Origin: Phyto melanocephala
Lineage: Eukaryota; Arthropoda; Insecta; Diptera; Rhinophoridae
DNA length: 64,000 nt
Assembly (NCBI GenBank): GCA_941918925.1
Contig: OW799233.1
Location: 133,516,533 to 133,580,532, forward strand
Direction of reading: 5' to 3'
Position 1 is the first letter of the stretch, and the number at the start of each line of letters is the position of its first letter. Made by a program: the position numbers and the translations under genes. Below are positions 24,528 through 35,936 of this stretch, piece after piece. The notes beneath the pieces are model-generated. The model saw only the letters and a list, made by a program, of their open reading frames with translations, ran no database searches and was not told the DNA's origin.

Positions 24528-25103
24528 GAGGGTGGTTAAATTTTAAGGGCCCATGTTGAAGGTGAACTACACCTAGTCTTTAAATTTGTTTTCTGCATTT
24601 CACTTGACATTTATCAATCTCAGAGTTACTCAATTTGATCCGTGGAAAGATACGCAAATGAGCAACGCTTTAAAGTTTTTCAGGTTTTTTATGAAAATGG
24701 GCATTCAAATCAAAATGCATTTTGTGCACTTCGTAATTCTTTTGATCAACATAATCGTTAAAATTCGTCCACAATCGAGAAAATTGTAAAAAATATTTAA
24801 ATTTCTGCAAAACAGGTCTGTATAAAATGTCAGCAAATCTGTGAATGCCTTCTTAGTTCGTTGAATGGGCACCAGTGGCGTTTTTTTGCGAAAGTGTGGC
24901 AAAAGAGCAGTCAACCTCGCCTCATCATCATGCCTAACAATTGAGCATCAACATTGTCATTGAAAATTTGAACCATCAGATAAAATTAAATACGTAATTG
25001 AACCATACAAATATTATCATTACAAAAAGAAATAATAATAATATCCTAAATAATTTGTGTTTTATTTAAATTCAACATCCGTCCTTAAAATTTAACCACC
25101 CTC
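24528..25103 (+). mobile_element. Internally deleted mariner flanked by TA, inside DINE
   Basis: Inverted termini gagggtggttaaattttaaggg and ccttaaaatttaaccaccctc, each next to TA (24526-27 and 25104-05). Coding traces remain at the two ends only. One is an N-terminal stretch with the order of a mariner helix-turn-helix (KFFRFFMKMGIQIKMHFVHF, from an altered FRALRDFFGQHNRP-type segment). The other is a C-terminal tail near 24950 matching the end of mariner transposases (IENLDHQIEDW... in the sister at 31.8 kb). The DD34D catalytic core is absent, so it could only be moved in trans. Confidence 0.75.
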
Positions 25104-25398
25104 TATAACTTCGATATGCTACTAAAATGCTTTTGTAAATGTAGTCTTTCAATGAAAGTGGGCATTAAAGTAGGCGTGATAATAAAGTTTCTGCTAATAA
25201 ATACAACTTAGATATTTCAATATAGTCCTTTATTTTCCCAAAAACTTTGTCAATAGAGAAATTACATGAATTTAAGATAAACCGTTGGGAGGTAGGCGTT
25301 AAAGTGAGCGTGTCACCTTAACTTTTTGGCACAACAATTACATTGATTAGAAGGATAGACGTAGCAAATTTGATCATCATACCCCTAATTTTGGCGGT

Positions 25399-26300
25399 TT
25401 TATGAGCTTTTAAATTTCATTAACGGTAGATAACGTGAAAAGTGGGCGTTATAGTAGGCGTGTTTATGAGCTTTTAAATTTCATTAACGGTAGATAACGT
25501 GAAAAGTGGGCGTTATAGTAGACGTATCAAAGTTATTTTTGCGAATGAGTACAACTTAGATGTTTCATTATAGCCCATTATTATTCCAAAATCTTTATTA
25601 ATAGAGAAATTATATGAATTTTAGGTAAAACGTTATATGGGAGGTGGGCGTAAAAGTGGGCGTGGCACCTTAATTTTCTGGCACAGTAATGACATTGCCT
25701 AAGGGGATATACGTGGCAAATTTTATCATCATACCTATCATTTTGGCGGTTTTATGAGCTTTTAAATTTCATTAACGGTAGATAACGTGAAAAGTGGGCG
25801 TTATAGTAGGCGTGTTTATGAGCTTTTAAATTTCATTAACGGTAGATAACGTGAAAAATGGGCGTTATAGTAGACGTATCAAAGTTATTTTTGCGAATGA
25901 GTACATCTTAGATGTTTCAATATAGCCCTTTATTATTCCAAAATCTTTATTAAAAGAAAAATTATATGAATTTTAGATAAAACTTTATATGGGAGGTGGG
26001 CGTAAAAGTGGGCGTGGCACCTTAATTTTCTGGCACAGTAATGATATTATCTAGGGGGATAGACGTAGCGAATTTTATCATCATACCTCTCATTTTGGCG
26101 GTTTTATAAGCTTTTAAATTTCATTAACGATTGATAACGTGAAAAGTGGGCGTTATAGTAGGCGTGTCAAAGTTATTTTTACGAATGAGTACAACTTAGG
26201 TGTTTCAATATAGCACTTTGTATTTCCAAAATCTTTATTAATAGAGAAATTATATGAATTTTAGTTAAAACGTTATATGGGAGGTGGGCGTAAAAGTGGG
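25399..26300. repeat. Tandem array of the ~288-bp DINE module, with a nested 66-bp duplication
   Basis: Each module runs from ttcattaacggtagataacgtg through gtgggcgttatagtaggcgtgtcaaag, caatatagcccttta, gttatatgggaggtgggcgtaaaagtg, to ggcacagtaatgacattgcc and catcatacctctaattttggcgg. In this copy two modules contain the same extra duplication of ttttatgagcttttaaatttc...gtaggcgtg (25399-25530 and 25749-25880). The duplicated unit was therefore itself copied. Confidence 0.8.
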
Positions 26301-26925
26301 CGTGTCACATTGATTTTCCGTTACCAAGAAGCGTCTCACCAAAAAGCAAAGTGTGCAAAATTTCAGAGTCGTACATTCATTTTTGTTGCTTTTATGACGT
26401 TTTTGTTTTTAAATATACCGAAAAATACACTGTGCGGTATAAATTTTCGTACATTTTGAGCGATAACTCCTCTCCTAATAAATAGATTTAAATTATTTTT
26501 GGAGAAAAATATTTTTTTTACCCAGGAAATATATATTCGAAGTTTCATGAGTCTACGTTAATGCGTTTGGACACAATTCCATTTTATTCGATGTTCGAAG
26601 GACACGGTTTTTTCGACCTACTCTTGCTTTTCGAGCTATAACTCTCTTCCTAATATTCCGATTTAGCCGATTTTCAATACCAAACAAACCTTGTCTATAG
26701 GAAAGATTCTGGCAAAATTTGAGCCCCCTAGCTTTTTCGGTGCGACCTCTATCGTGCTTTCAACAGACGGACAGACGGACGGACATAGCTAGATCGTCAT
26801 CAAATCAAACCCTGATTCAGAATATATATACTTTATGGGGTCTTAAATGGATATTTCGATGTGTTACAAACGGAATGACAAAATGAATATACCCCCACCA
26901 TTTTTTTGGTGGCGGGTATAAAAAA

Positions 26926-28096
26926 AACATATGTTAAACGGGATTTGAAATTGTTACCCTGTTGATCTTTTTCTTTATTTTTATTTTTGTTGCAAAGTTG
27001 TTTGTATTAATACGTATTTGTATTATTTAATTTCTAAGATCTTATATCAATTTTAGTAGGATCTATATTCTAAACATCTACAAGAAAAATGCTTTCAACT
27101 ATTTTTATACTTAATTGTATAATGTGAGCATAAATTGTGGAAAAATCGACTTTCATACTGATATGTTAGATATGTCAATTTTTACTCACTTAGTTATTAA
27201 ACATTATCGAGTACGCAACAAAGTTCTTTTTACTTCCAATTTACTTCCTTAATTAAACCAGTTGTACCACACCAATTGCTCACAAAAGCTTATGGTGGAT
27301 ATGTATCATCAGTTTCAACATCCAAGAGATGGTCGCTTAGGAAAGCCAAAAAAGTTTAAAACCAATGATTATTTTTAAACTCAAACTTATTGAGAGCCAC
27401 TCTAGCAGCAATATTAAAATCTTTGAAAGCTGCAGGTTTTTTATGCAAAATTGGTGGCATTAAAAACAGTCCTTTTTAAAAAGCTTATATTCATGTTAAT
27501 TACTTCAAACATCAGTATTTAGAAAATCTGCTTATATTGACTTATTGACTTAATGACACTTTTGTTTAAAAAAATTAATACAAATAAATGAATTTTGAAA
27601 ATATTCAAACCAATTTAAAATACTAAATACAAATTAGACCCGAAAACTGTTATATAATAAAAAAACCATTTTTTAATAAAGTCTATAACTAGTTTAATGT
27701 CGCTTCTATTTATTGAATAATCGCCATTTTTTGTTCACTCAATCGTTAAACTTATGCTTTATGTTTTAATCCGTTTTTAAGAAAAAATTGATAGAAAAAT
27801 TATTTTTGTTGTGGCATCCCTGATGTTGTCATACAGTCGTCGGCTCAATTAATTTGACAAGAAAAAAATCCCTTATTTATTTTTAACTTTAAAAATACTC
27901 TATTGAAATTTGATTGTGGAAGTCTTACATAAATCTGTTCATAAGCAAAAGCTAAATGCTTTGAGATTGTTTTGTTTTGATATGTATGGAATATCTCTTG
28001 CTACACGCAAAGAAAACCCATGGTTACGATATGATCGCGACGGTCATATTATAGTCTACATAACACTATTTGGTTATCGAAAACAAGCAATAGTTA
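26926..28096. other. No recognisable gene
   Basis: AT-rich sequence between two DINE-like elements. The ORF 27910-28116 runs into the DINE terminus and is not supported. Confidence 0.45.
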
Positions 28097-28908
28097 TTAT
28101 ACCCTTCACACAGTGAAAAAGGGTATATATAGGTTTGTCATTCCGTGTGAAATTTCTACAATTTTCATTTCCGACCCCATAAAGTATATATTTTCTGAAA
28201 GCTTATGAATAGGGGAGTCGATTAAGCTCTGTCAGTCTGTCCGTCTGTCCATCTGTCCGTGTGTATGTTGAAATCAACTTTTTGAAGCCCCCCGACATAG
28301 GTTGAACCCTGGTAAGGTATTAAAATATCAGAAATATTCGGGAGTAGATCGGTATTTAAAATCAGAAACATCGGTACATAAACAACTGAGATATGAGCAA
28401 AAACCCACGACCACCTCGATTTTTTTTTTTTCACAAAAACAACATTACAACAACAACATACATATAAACAAACGTGTATACTGGTTAGAGAAAACGTGGC
28501 ATCGAATCCCAGCTGAGCCAAAAAAAATTTTTTTTTTAATTTTTTTTTTAAATTTTTTTTTTATTTTTTTTTATTTTTTATTTAATATATTATTTATATT
28601 TTTATTATTATTTTTTATTATTTTTTTTTTAATTTTTTTTTTTTATTTTTTTTTTGTTTTATATATATTATATACATGATAATTTTTTAAAAATTTTTTT
28701 TTTAAATTTTTTTAAAAATTTTTTTTTTTTTAATTTTTTAAAAAAAATTTTTTTTTACAATGGGACGTTTTTATATATGTATGTTTTATATGTATGTACG
28801 TATATCATATGGGATGAATGGTGACACAAACCACTGTTATTGCATGACTACACGTTGTGAAGGGTATATAAGATTCGGCACGGCCGAATATAGCGCTCTT
28901 ACTTGTTT
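28097..28908 (+). mobile_element. DINE-1-like element, family B, both ends intact
   Basis: Full layout: ttatacccttcacacagtgaaaaagggtatata (5' hairpin), tttgtcattccgtgtgaa, gaccccataaagtatatatt, gtctgtccgtctgtcc, acaacaacatacata, gcatcgaatcccagctgagcc, about 240 bp of T/A homopolymer, atgactacacgttgtgaagg, and the 3' hairpin ttcggcacggccgaa with tagcgctcttacttgttt. The cleanest family-B copy here. No coding capacity: the 28222-28521 and 28302-28679 ORFs are repeat and homopolymer readings. Confidence 0.68.
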
Positions 28909-31206
28909 TAGTTATGTTTTATCATTTTTTTGGTCACACTAACCAATCATTTGTTTAAGTTTTATCATTTACAGTTTGCTTTTTATGATGGTAAATAGTA
29001 TGTTTTACGAAATTATTATGACAAAAATTGTATCATGTCTCTACGAAAATTACGTTATAAGTATTCGAAGCCATTTAAAATCACAAATAACTATTCAAAG
29101 ATAATCGAAACAAGAATAAGATTACAAAGCAATCACGCTACGATATGTTTTAATCATAACTTGTTTTCAAAAGTTCTTCTTATTGTTAAATGAATAATTA
29201 TTATTCAAAAGTTTGACATGAACAAAAAAATATAAACATTTTAAAAAATTTAAAGTAATAAATAAAATAAACAGAAAAATGTTCCAAAAATTATAGAATA
29301 AATTATGTTTAATAGTAAGTACGATTAATAAAATAAAAAATTTATTTTATATACGTAACTCAGCTGTTTTTCCCGATTTCAAGTCACTGATGAATCAAAA
29401 TTGAACAAAAATTAATTAAAATAATTTTAGTTTGCTTTCAATTGTAAAGAATACGCAAGAAATTTGATATGAAGTGCATGTCGAAATACTTATGCCGAAG
29501 CTAAAGTCACTGCCTATTATGATTCGTATCAGCAGTTTGAGGGTGTACAAAACAATGGACAAAATATTTTACATAAGTGTTGTTGTTGATGTGCACTTTA
29601 TTTTGAGCAAAGCTGAGGTAACGGTATCTTACGCACTTGAACGAAAAAAAAAACGCCAATAGAAAAGAGAACAATATGTCAAAATAATTGTGCCAACAAC
29701 TGTATACCTAATAAAGTTCGTGGTCCATGTGACATCAATATTATTTCTCAATGGGGGTTGGTTTATAGATTTAATGAAAAATATTCCTCTGCAACCATTA
29801 AATTTCACCACAGTAGAATTTTAAGCGTAATATCCAAAAACAAAATTTTTTTAACTTAAAATAAAACTTGTTTTGACAAACTAACTCGATAACAAAGAAA
29901 TATGGTCATAATTACACATTTCTTCCAAATGTTGTAGCCTTATAAGTAAAATAATAATTTCCAAAAATCGTGTTTAAAATAAACCGTTTTTATCAAATAC
30001 TTAATATACATTACACTAATCAAATTTAGATTTCATTTAACTTCTGTAAAGATTTTTTAATATTTTCTCTTTTACCAACTTCATCAGACATGCACTATTT
30101 AATTTTTGTTCTTCTTTTCAATATTTACACATTTCTACAAGAATGTAAAACGAATTCATTCATTCGTTTGCTGACTAAATAAGCAATTTCTTTTGCTGCC
30201 TGAAAAGAAAAAAAAACTTCTTTTGTAGGCTCTTTTAGTCAGTGACAAAAAAAAGTCAATGAAATTCTTTCATCATTATTCTTGTATAGACCCACGTAAA
30301 TACTTTTGTAATATTCCCCCGAGGCTATAAATGTCCTTGATTACATGGGTAATGCAAACGATAAAGGTATTAAAGTAAAAAAGAAAAGCCAAGCAAAAAC
30401 AGAGAATAAAAAATTTTTAAAACACATTTTTACGGACTTTAGATCAAATATGGTTAAAGTTATTGTAGATGGTATAGAAAGGCTTAGTTAGGTATAGTTT
30501 TTATGTATCAGTATTGCCAGGTAAGTTTTCAGAAATCCCGTATTAATGAAAGAAATCGTTATAAAGTATTTTTAGAACTTTAATACATATATATTTTTTT
30601 AATTTATTATATTTTATTAAAAAATTTTATAATAATAAATATTATTAAAAAGAAACAAAAACTCTTCCTTAAAGTAGTTACTAATTAGCTTTGAGTTTGA
30701 GGAGGAGAGAGTGTGAGTACAGGAGGGAGGAGTGTGAGTACACAGAGAAAACAATAACGGTTGTAAGTATCACAATTGTGGTCAGTCATATAGTTCATTT
30801 ATGTTAGTATAGTTTAACGGTTCTATCTACAGAATTTCGATTCGAAATATAAATATGTAGTCACCACACTATAATTCTTACAATAATAATTTTATAACCA
30901 CAAGAGAATAGTTTGAAGTATTCCATTGGCAATGAATTTTGTTGTTTGTAACCAGGGTGTAGAATTGCCTTTTTCCATTTATAAATTGAAATCTAACATT
31001 ATTATAATAGAGACCTATACAAGTTTTTACAACAAGCATCATTCATATCAAATATTACTAAAAGAATTGATCTAGGTTTACCAACTTTATCTATAGCAAA
31101 TGGCAAATTTAGGATGAATTAAATAGTTTAAATGAAAATATCCTCGAAAATTTTAAGATAAAACAAAACTTTAATGCAATGAGATTTTCCATACAAATTC
31201 AAAGAT
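28909..31206. other. No recognisable gene; purine-rich patch at 30.7 kb
   Basis: AT-rich. At 30700-30750 the motif ggaggagagagtgtgagtac is repeated once as ggagggaggagtgtgagtac. The ORF at 29474-29662 has some mixed composition, but I see no family or splice context. Confidence 0.4.
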
Positions 31207-33069
31207 AACAAGTAAGAGCACTATATTCGGCTGTGCCGAATCTTTTATACCCACCACCAATTTTGTGTACATTTAAAGCACAATATTTATTATTTTGTTA
31301 ATCGCTATGGAATAATCTCTTTATAATGAAATATGTATCACTTTCTTTGCAGAGGGTGGTTAAATTTTAAGGGCTTATATTGAAGGTGAACTACACCTAG
31401 TCTTTAAATTTGTTTTCTGCATTTTACTTGACATTTCTCAATCTCAAACTTACTCAATTTAATCCGTGGAAAGATACGCAAATGAACAACGCTTTAAAGT
31501 TATTCAGGTTTTTTATAAAAATGGGCGTTCAAATCAAAATGCAATTTGTGCACTTCGTAATTCTTTTGATCAACATAATCGTTCAAATTCGTCCACAATC
31601 GGGAGAATTGTAACAAATATTTAAATTTCTGCAAAACAGGTCTGTATAAAATGTTAGAAAATCTGTGAATGCCTTCTTAGTGCGTTGAATGGGAACCACT
31701 GCTGGTTTTTGCGATAGTGTGGCAAAAGAGCAGTCAACCTCGACTCATTATCATGCCCAACAATTGAGCATCAACATTTTCATTGAAAATTTGGACCATC
31801 AGATAGAGGACTGGTGCCAAGGAAGGGGAGGGGGGGGGGGGTGGCCATTTGGCCGATATTTTGTTAAATACATAATTAAACCACACAAATATTATAATTA
31901 CAAAAAGAAATAATAATAATATCTTAAATAATTTGTGTTTTATTTAAATTCAACATCGGTCCTTAAAATTTAACCACCCTTTATAACTTTTATATGCTAC
32001 TAAAATGCTTTTGTAAATGTCGTCTTTCAATGAAAGTGGGAGATAGAATAGGCGTGTTAGTAAAGTTTCTGCTAATAAATACAACTTAGATATTTCAATA
32101 TAGTCCTTTATTTTCCCAAAAACTTTGTCAATAGAGAAATTACATAAATTTAAGATAAACCGTTATAAGGGAGGTAGGCGTTAAAGTGGGCGTGTCACCT
32201 AAACTTGCACAACAATTACATTGATTAGAAGGCTATACGTAGCAAATTTGATCATCATACCTGTAATTTTGGCGGTTTTCTGAGCTTTTAAATTTCATTA
32301 ACAGTAGATAACGTGAAAAGTGGGCGTTATAGTAGGCGTGTCAAAGTTGTTTTTGCGAATGAGTACAACTTAGGTGTTTCAATATAGCTATTATTATTAC
32401 GAAATCTGTATTAATAAAGAAATTATTTGAATTTTAGGTAAAAAGTTATATGGGAGGTGGGCGTAAAAGTGGGCGTGGCACATTGATTTTCCGTCACAAA
32501 AAAGCGTCTTACAAAAAAGCAAACTGTGCAAAATTTCAAAGTCGTACATTCAATTTTGTTGCTTTTATGACGTTTTTGTTTTGAAATATACCGAAAAATA
32601 CACTGTGCGGTATAAATTTTCGTACATTTTGATCGATAACTCTTTTCCTAATTCATAGCTTTAAGCGATTTTCAGAGAAAAATAATCTTTTGACACGATA
32701 AATATATATTTGAAGTTTCATGACTCTACGTTTATGCGTCTGGACACAATTCCATTTTATTCGATGTGCGAAGGACACGGTTTTTTCGACCTTCTCTTGC
32801 TTTTCGAGCTATAACTCTCTTCCTAATATTCCGATTTAGCCCATTTTCAATACCAAATAAACCTTGTCTATAAGAAAGATTTCGGTGCGACCTCTATCGT
32901 GCTTTCAACAGACGGACAGACGGACGGACATAGCTAGATCGTCATCAAATCAAACCCTGATTCAGAATATATATACTTTATGGGGTCTAAAATGGATATT
33001 TCGATGTGTTACAAACGGAATGACAAAATGAATATACCCCAACCATTTTTTTGGTGGCGGGAATAAAAA
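31207..33069 (-). mobile_element. DINE-1-like family A copy carrying a mariner derivative
   Basis: Left terminus aacaagtaagagcactatattcggctgtgccgaatc; right terminus aaccatttttttggtggcgggaataaaaa. Contains the mariner derivative at 31352-31981 and a single 288-bp module (32270-32470), so it is the shortest complete family-A copy. A small deletion removes 'tctggcaaaatttgagccccctagctt' near 32880. Confidence 0.65.
31352..31981 (+). mobile_element. Internally deleted mariner inside DINE, longest coding traces
   Basis: Inverted termini gagggtggttaaattttaaggg and ccttaaaatttaaccaccctt; the right TA is kept and the left has changed to CA. The 3' trace at 31689-31913 reads VAKEQSTSTHYHAQQLSINI, then IENLDHQIEDWCQGRGG and PFGRYFVKYI. 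This corresponds to the end of a mariner transposase. A G-run (ggggaggggggggggg) sits in the middle. The N-terminal trace is at 31410-31613. No D residues of the catalytic triad survive. Confidence 0.75.
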
Positions 33070-33950
33070 TTTAACATCAGTTTGAGAAAGAATATTGATG
33101 GTCAAAAGTATTATTGCTCTAAGTCGTACATTTTACGAAATTGAGTTTTTCAGTAATTTCAGAACATTTCACACAAAAACACCTTGACACAAAAATTTAA
33201 TGCAATAGTATCAAAAATAGCAGTTTACAATGAATCTAAAAAAAAATATTACTCTTCGATAATGCGGTTTCTGTTATGTTTTTACCTTCTCCAGTAAAAT
33301 TACAATAATTTGAATTAGGGCCTTTCTACTTGCTACCAGCGATATATAAATTATGCTAAACTGTTTTGAAACCATATTTTTCATTCATTACAGGAAATAA
33401 CTTTAAAAATAAATAAAAATTATTTGTTTTGAAAATCAAATATATAGAGAATAAGTTATCCTGAAAAAAAAATTTAGTTGATAATGCAGTTCTTTAAAAA
33501 AAAACTTAATTCATGCTTGATCACAGTTCTATATATTTTTTGTCAGGCTGATATCTAAAGTACATCGCATTTAATAATGTTACAATTTAAAAAAAATTTA
33601 AATTATGTTTAGGAATTTATTCACAAACAATGCAACACTTTTTATTAATTTTAAAAATTTTAGGCAATTTTGATATTATGACAATATGAAACTGAAAAGG
33701 AATTTTACACAGCAATTATATTAGGACACTCATTGTATCAAAAATTTAAGATATTTTTCTTAACTTTCATTCATATTGTAAATAAGTAAATATATTTTTG
33801 TTATAATTGGCCGTCTTTTTTCGAAAGAGCTTTTTACACGCAATTCTGTGTTACCACTTTTTTTAGCTACACACAAAGCAACATAAATAGAAACAATGGT
33901 ATGTTCCACTTAATGCTATATCGTCTTTATTAATGTTTATGGTTCTTATA
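33070..33950. other. No recognisable gene
   Basis: AT-rich sequence without element ends or a protein-like ORF. Confidence 0.4.
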
Positions 33951-34185
33951 CCCTTCACAGGAGAATATAAATTCCGTATGTAGTATTCCGTTAAGACCCT
34001 ATAAAGAATAAAGTCTATTCGTGTGTACATCAAAATCAACTATTTTATGGCCACACGATACTTCCGGCTCTTATATGGTAATAATTAATCAGATGTGCTT
34101 TCAAAAGCTCCGCTATTGATAATCTGTTATGTGGGTATATTACGAGCTGGGATATGAGCGAAACTAAAGGGTCCACCATTTAACG
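33951..34185 (+). mobile_element. Degenerate 5' part of a family-B DINE
   Basis: ttatacccttcacaggagaatataaattccgtatg, then gaccctataaag and gtgtgtacatcaaaatcaac, follow the order of the family-B 5' end with many substitutions. The 3' end is not found; a mariner fragment follows. Confidence 0.4.
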
Positions 34186-34222
34186 TTTTTTTTTCAACTA
34201 GTGCTTATTTCGTGCTCATGTC

Positions 34223-34612
34223 TGAACAACGCTGGGAAATATTGCGACATTACTTTGGCCGATTTTGCCAAAAAAAAATCATCTTTTCAGATGAAGCACA
34301 TTTTGATTTTGGCAGGATGTAAACATGCAAAATTGTCGCATTTGGGGCACAAAAAACCCGCACGCAAACATTGAAAAGCCAATACACCCAAAACGAGTCA
34401 CTGTTTGGTGCGGCTTTTGGTCTAAAGGCATAATTGGGTAATTTTTCTTCGAAAATGAGCAGGGAGTGGCTGTAGTCAATGGCGATCGTTATCGGGCCAT
34501 GTTGAGCGAATTTTTGTTTACAAAAAATTAAGAGGAGGATATTGGCAACATTTGGTTGCAACAGGACGGCGCTACGTGCCACACAGCCGAAGCTACACTT
34601 TTTTATAGCATT
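34223..34612 (+). pseudogene. Mariner transposase catalytic-core fragment
   Basis: Three overlapping frames, broken by stops and one shift, give the core of a Tc1/mariner (DD34D type) transposase. KKIIFSDEAHFDFG has the first catalytic D in SDEAHF. After a frameshift come VNMQNCRIWGTKNPH, HPKRVTVWCGFWSKGIIG, a stop, FFFENEQGVAVVNGDRYRAM, and WLQQDGATCHTAEATL, which has the second D. Both D motifs are present; the third D and the helix-turn-helix are absent. The spacing and words differ from the DINE-borne mariner traces, which lack this region entirely, so a common source cannot be shown. No terminal repeats were identified. Confidence 0.85.
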
Positions 34613-35079
34613 TAAAAAAAAATTATTTGGCGGACTCTTTATATGAGTGCCTCTGTTTTTCAAACAAACAAAAACAGGCTTTGCGGTTTCTAGGAACTTT
34701 TCGCAACGTTTGTTTTGTATATGTTAACAGTCGTATGCATAAAAAATTTCTAATGTAGATTTGAAATAGATATTAGTTACTTGACGTATTAAGGCTAACT
34801 TGCCTTTGTTAAAAAACATATACGAAAACATTATTTAAACTTATTTTAATTTTGACAAACACATACTTTTTATACTAGCAATACCATCAACTTTTTTTAT
34901 CATTTTGTTAACGATATAAAAAAAGCGAATATTAATTTATTCGGGTGTCGGCTTTAAACAGATTACTTTCATTTTTACATGAAAAAATTTAGTTTGATTT
35001 TTGTTGCTTGTGTCTTTCCAATCGATTATATAAATCTACTTTTTTATTTAGTACAACAAAACAAACAAAAATAAATACA
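34613..35079. other. No recognisable gene
   Basis: AT-rich sequence; nothing supportable. Confidence 0.4.
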
Positions 35080-35502
35080 TTAAAAAGTAGAAACAAGACG
35101 ATATTTCTTAGGAGCAGACATGGTATTCGAATAACAAGCTAGCAATAGTTTTTTATTGAATTCATGCTTTGAATTTTGTGTACAATTGCCGTATAATTTT
35201 TTTAAAATTTTTGTAAATAGGAAATTCCCAAAGCCATGCCGAATAGACCATAATTGTGTATGACGACCAATAATATTTAGTTTTGCAAAATAGCAGTATA
35301 TCGCACCGAAAGCAATTACTTCTATAATTAAAAAATTTCTACACGTTTTTCCTAATATAATATTTATATAACTAGTAATCATCATAATGTTCCAAAACCC
35401 TTTTATTTGAGCTAAGGGAAGAACCCCACCCACCATAAAATAAATTTTTATCAGATAATGTTGTTTCAATATCAAAAAATTTAAAAACTAAATGCCAAGT
35501 TA
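35080..35502 (-). CDS. Unidentified ORF with hydrophobic segments, possible orphan exon
   Basis: On the minus strand a frame opens after a TAG near 35502 (catttag, a possible splice acceptor) and runs about 140 codons to 35080. Hydrophobic stretches FWNIMMITSYINIIL and FLIIEVIAFGAIYCYF look like membrane helices. They are followed by a polar part with GRHTQLW and a basic C-terminus ending KKYRLVSTF. Composition (W, G, H and C present, few poly-K or poly-F runs) is more protein-like than neighbouring ORFs. It might be an exon of a multi-pass receptor or transporter, but I recognise no family and see no partner exons. Confidence 0.28.
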
Positions 35503-35903
35503 TTAGAAAACGTGTATCGTGAAGTAATAGTAAAATCATACAGCCATTTGTTATATCATTCGATTTAGAAATTGATATTCATAAGAATGTTAAAAAAAAA
35601 CTTGCGCCTGAACGAAAATTTAATTATTAAATAGTTTAAAAACAGAAAAAGTTCGTTAATAATTTAAAATAAAAATTAAAAAATACACGAATGGTGTGCC
35701 AAATTTTTCGTAATAATTAATTCTGTGCTTAGTGTGCAACCTTTTGTTTTATTGCCTTGCTGTAGAGTGTATGGCAAAAAACTAATCAAATTTAAGTAAA
35801 TGTTATATATTTAAAGGATATCTATTTCTTTCTCATTTTCTTTGTCCATTTGTTGTATGCTATGTGGAGAATAGTATCACAGTACTAAGCTGAGGTCATT
35901 GTT

Positions 35904-35915
35904 TTAAACACTCTA
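35904..35915. repeat. Target-site duplication, 3' copy (12 bp)
   Basis: TTAAACACTCTA; identical to 36803-36814, it flanks the LINE fragment. Confidence 0.85.
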
Positions 35916-35936
35916 GGTTAGGTTAGGTTAGGTTAG
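35915..35936. repeat. Short TTAGG-type repeat at the LINE 3' end
   Basis: About 4.5 units of the pentamer TAGGT (a permutation of TTAGG). They lie exactly between the 12-bp target duplication and the LINE 3' UTR, so they are the element's tail, not a telomere. Confidence 0.85.

Larger units (their letters stand above)
24382..26925 (-). mobile_element. DINE-1-like family A copy carrying a mariner derivative
   Basis: Both termini are present: aaacaagtaagagcactatattcggctatgccgaatc on the left and ccaccatttttttggtggcgggtata on the right. Inside are the mariner deletion derivative (24528-25103), then an enlarged array of the approximately 288-bp gtgggcgt module, then the block with cgaagtttcatgagtctacg, gagccccctagc and the cagacggacagacggacggac tract. 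Small ORFs such as 26277-26459 recur in every copy and reflect repeat sequence, not a gene. Confidence 0.65.

Noticed and set aside
25399..26300. CRISPR-like regular repeats
   Set aside because: The repeat unit is 288 bp and contiguous, with no spacers, in eukaryotic transposon sequence.
26277..26459. About 60-codon ORFs beginning MGGGRKSGR, repeated at 51811-51993 and 56833-57015
   Set aside because: They recur because the DINE sequence recurs; frame and length vary between copies and no domain is present.
28302..28679. 125-codon ORF with long F/I runs
   Set aside because: Homopolymer T tracts of the family-B DINE read as protein.
35915..35936. Interstitial telomere (TTAGG)n
   Set aside because: It lies exactly inside the LINE's target duplications, so it is the retroelement tail.
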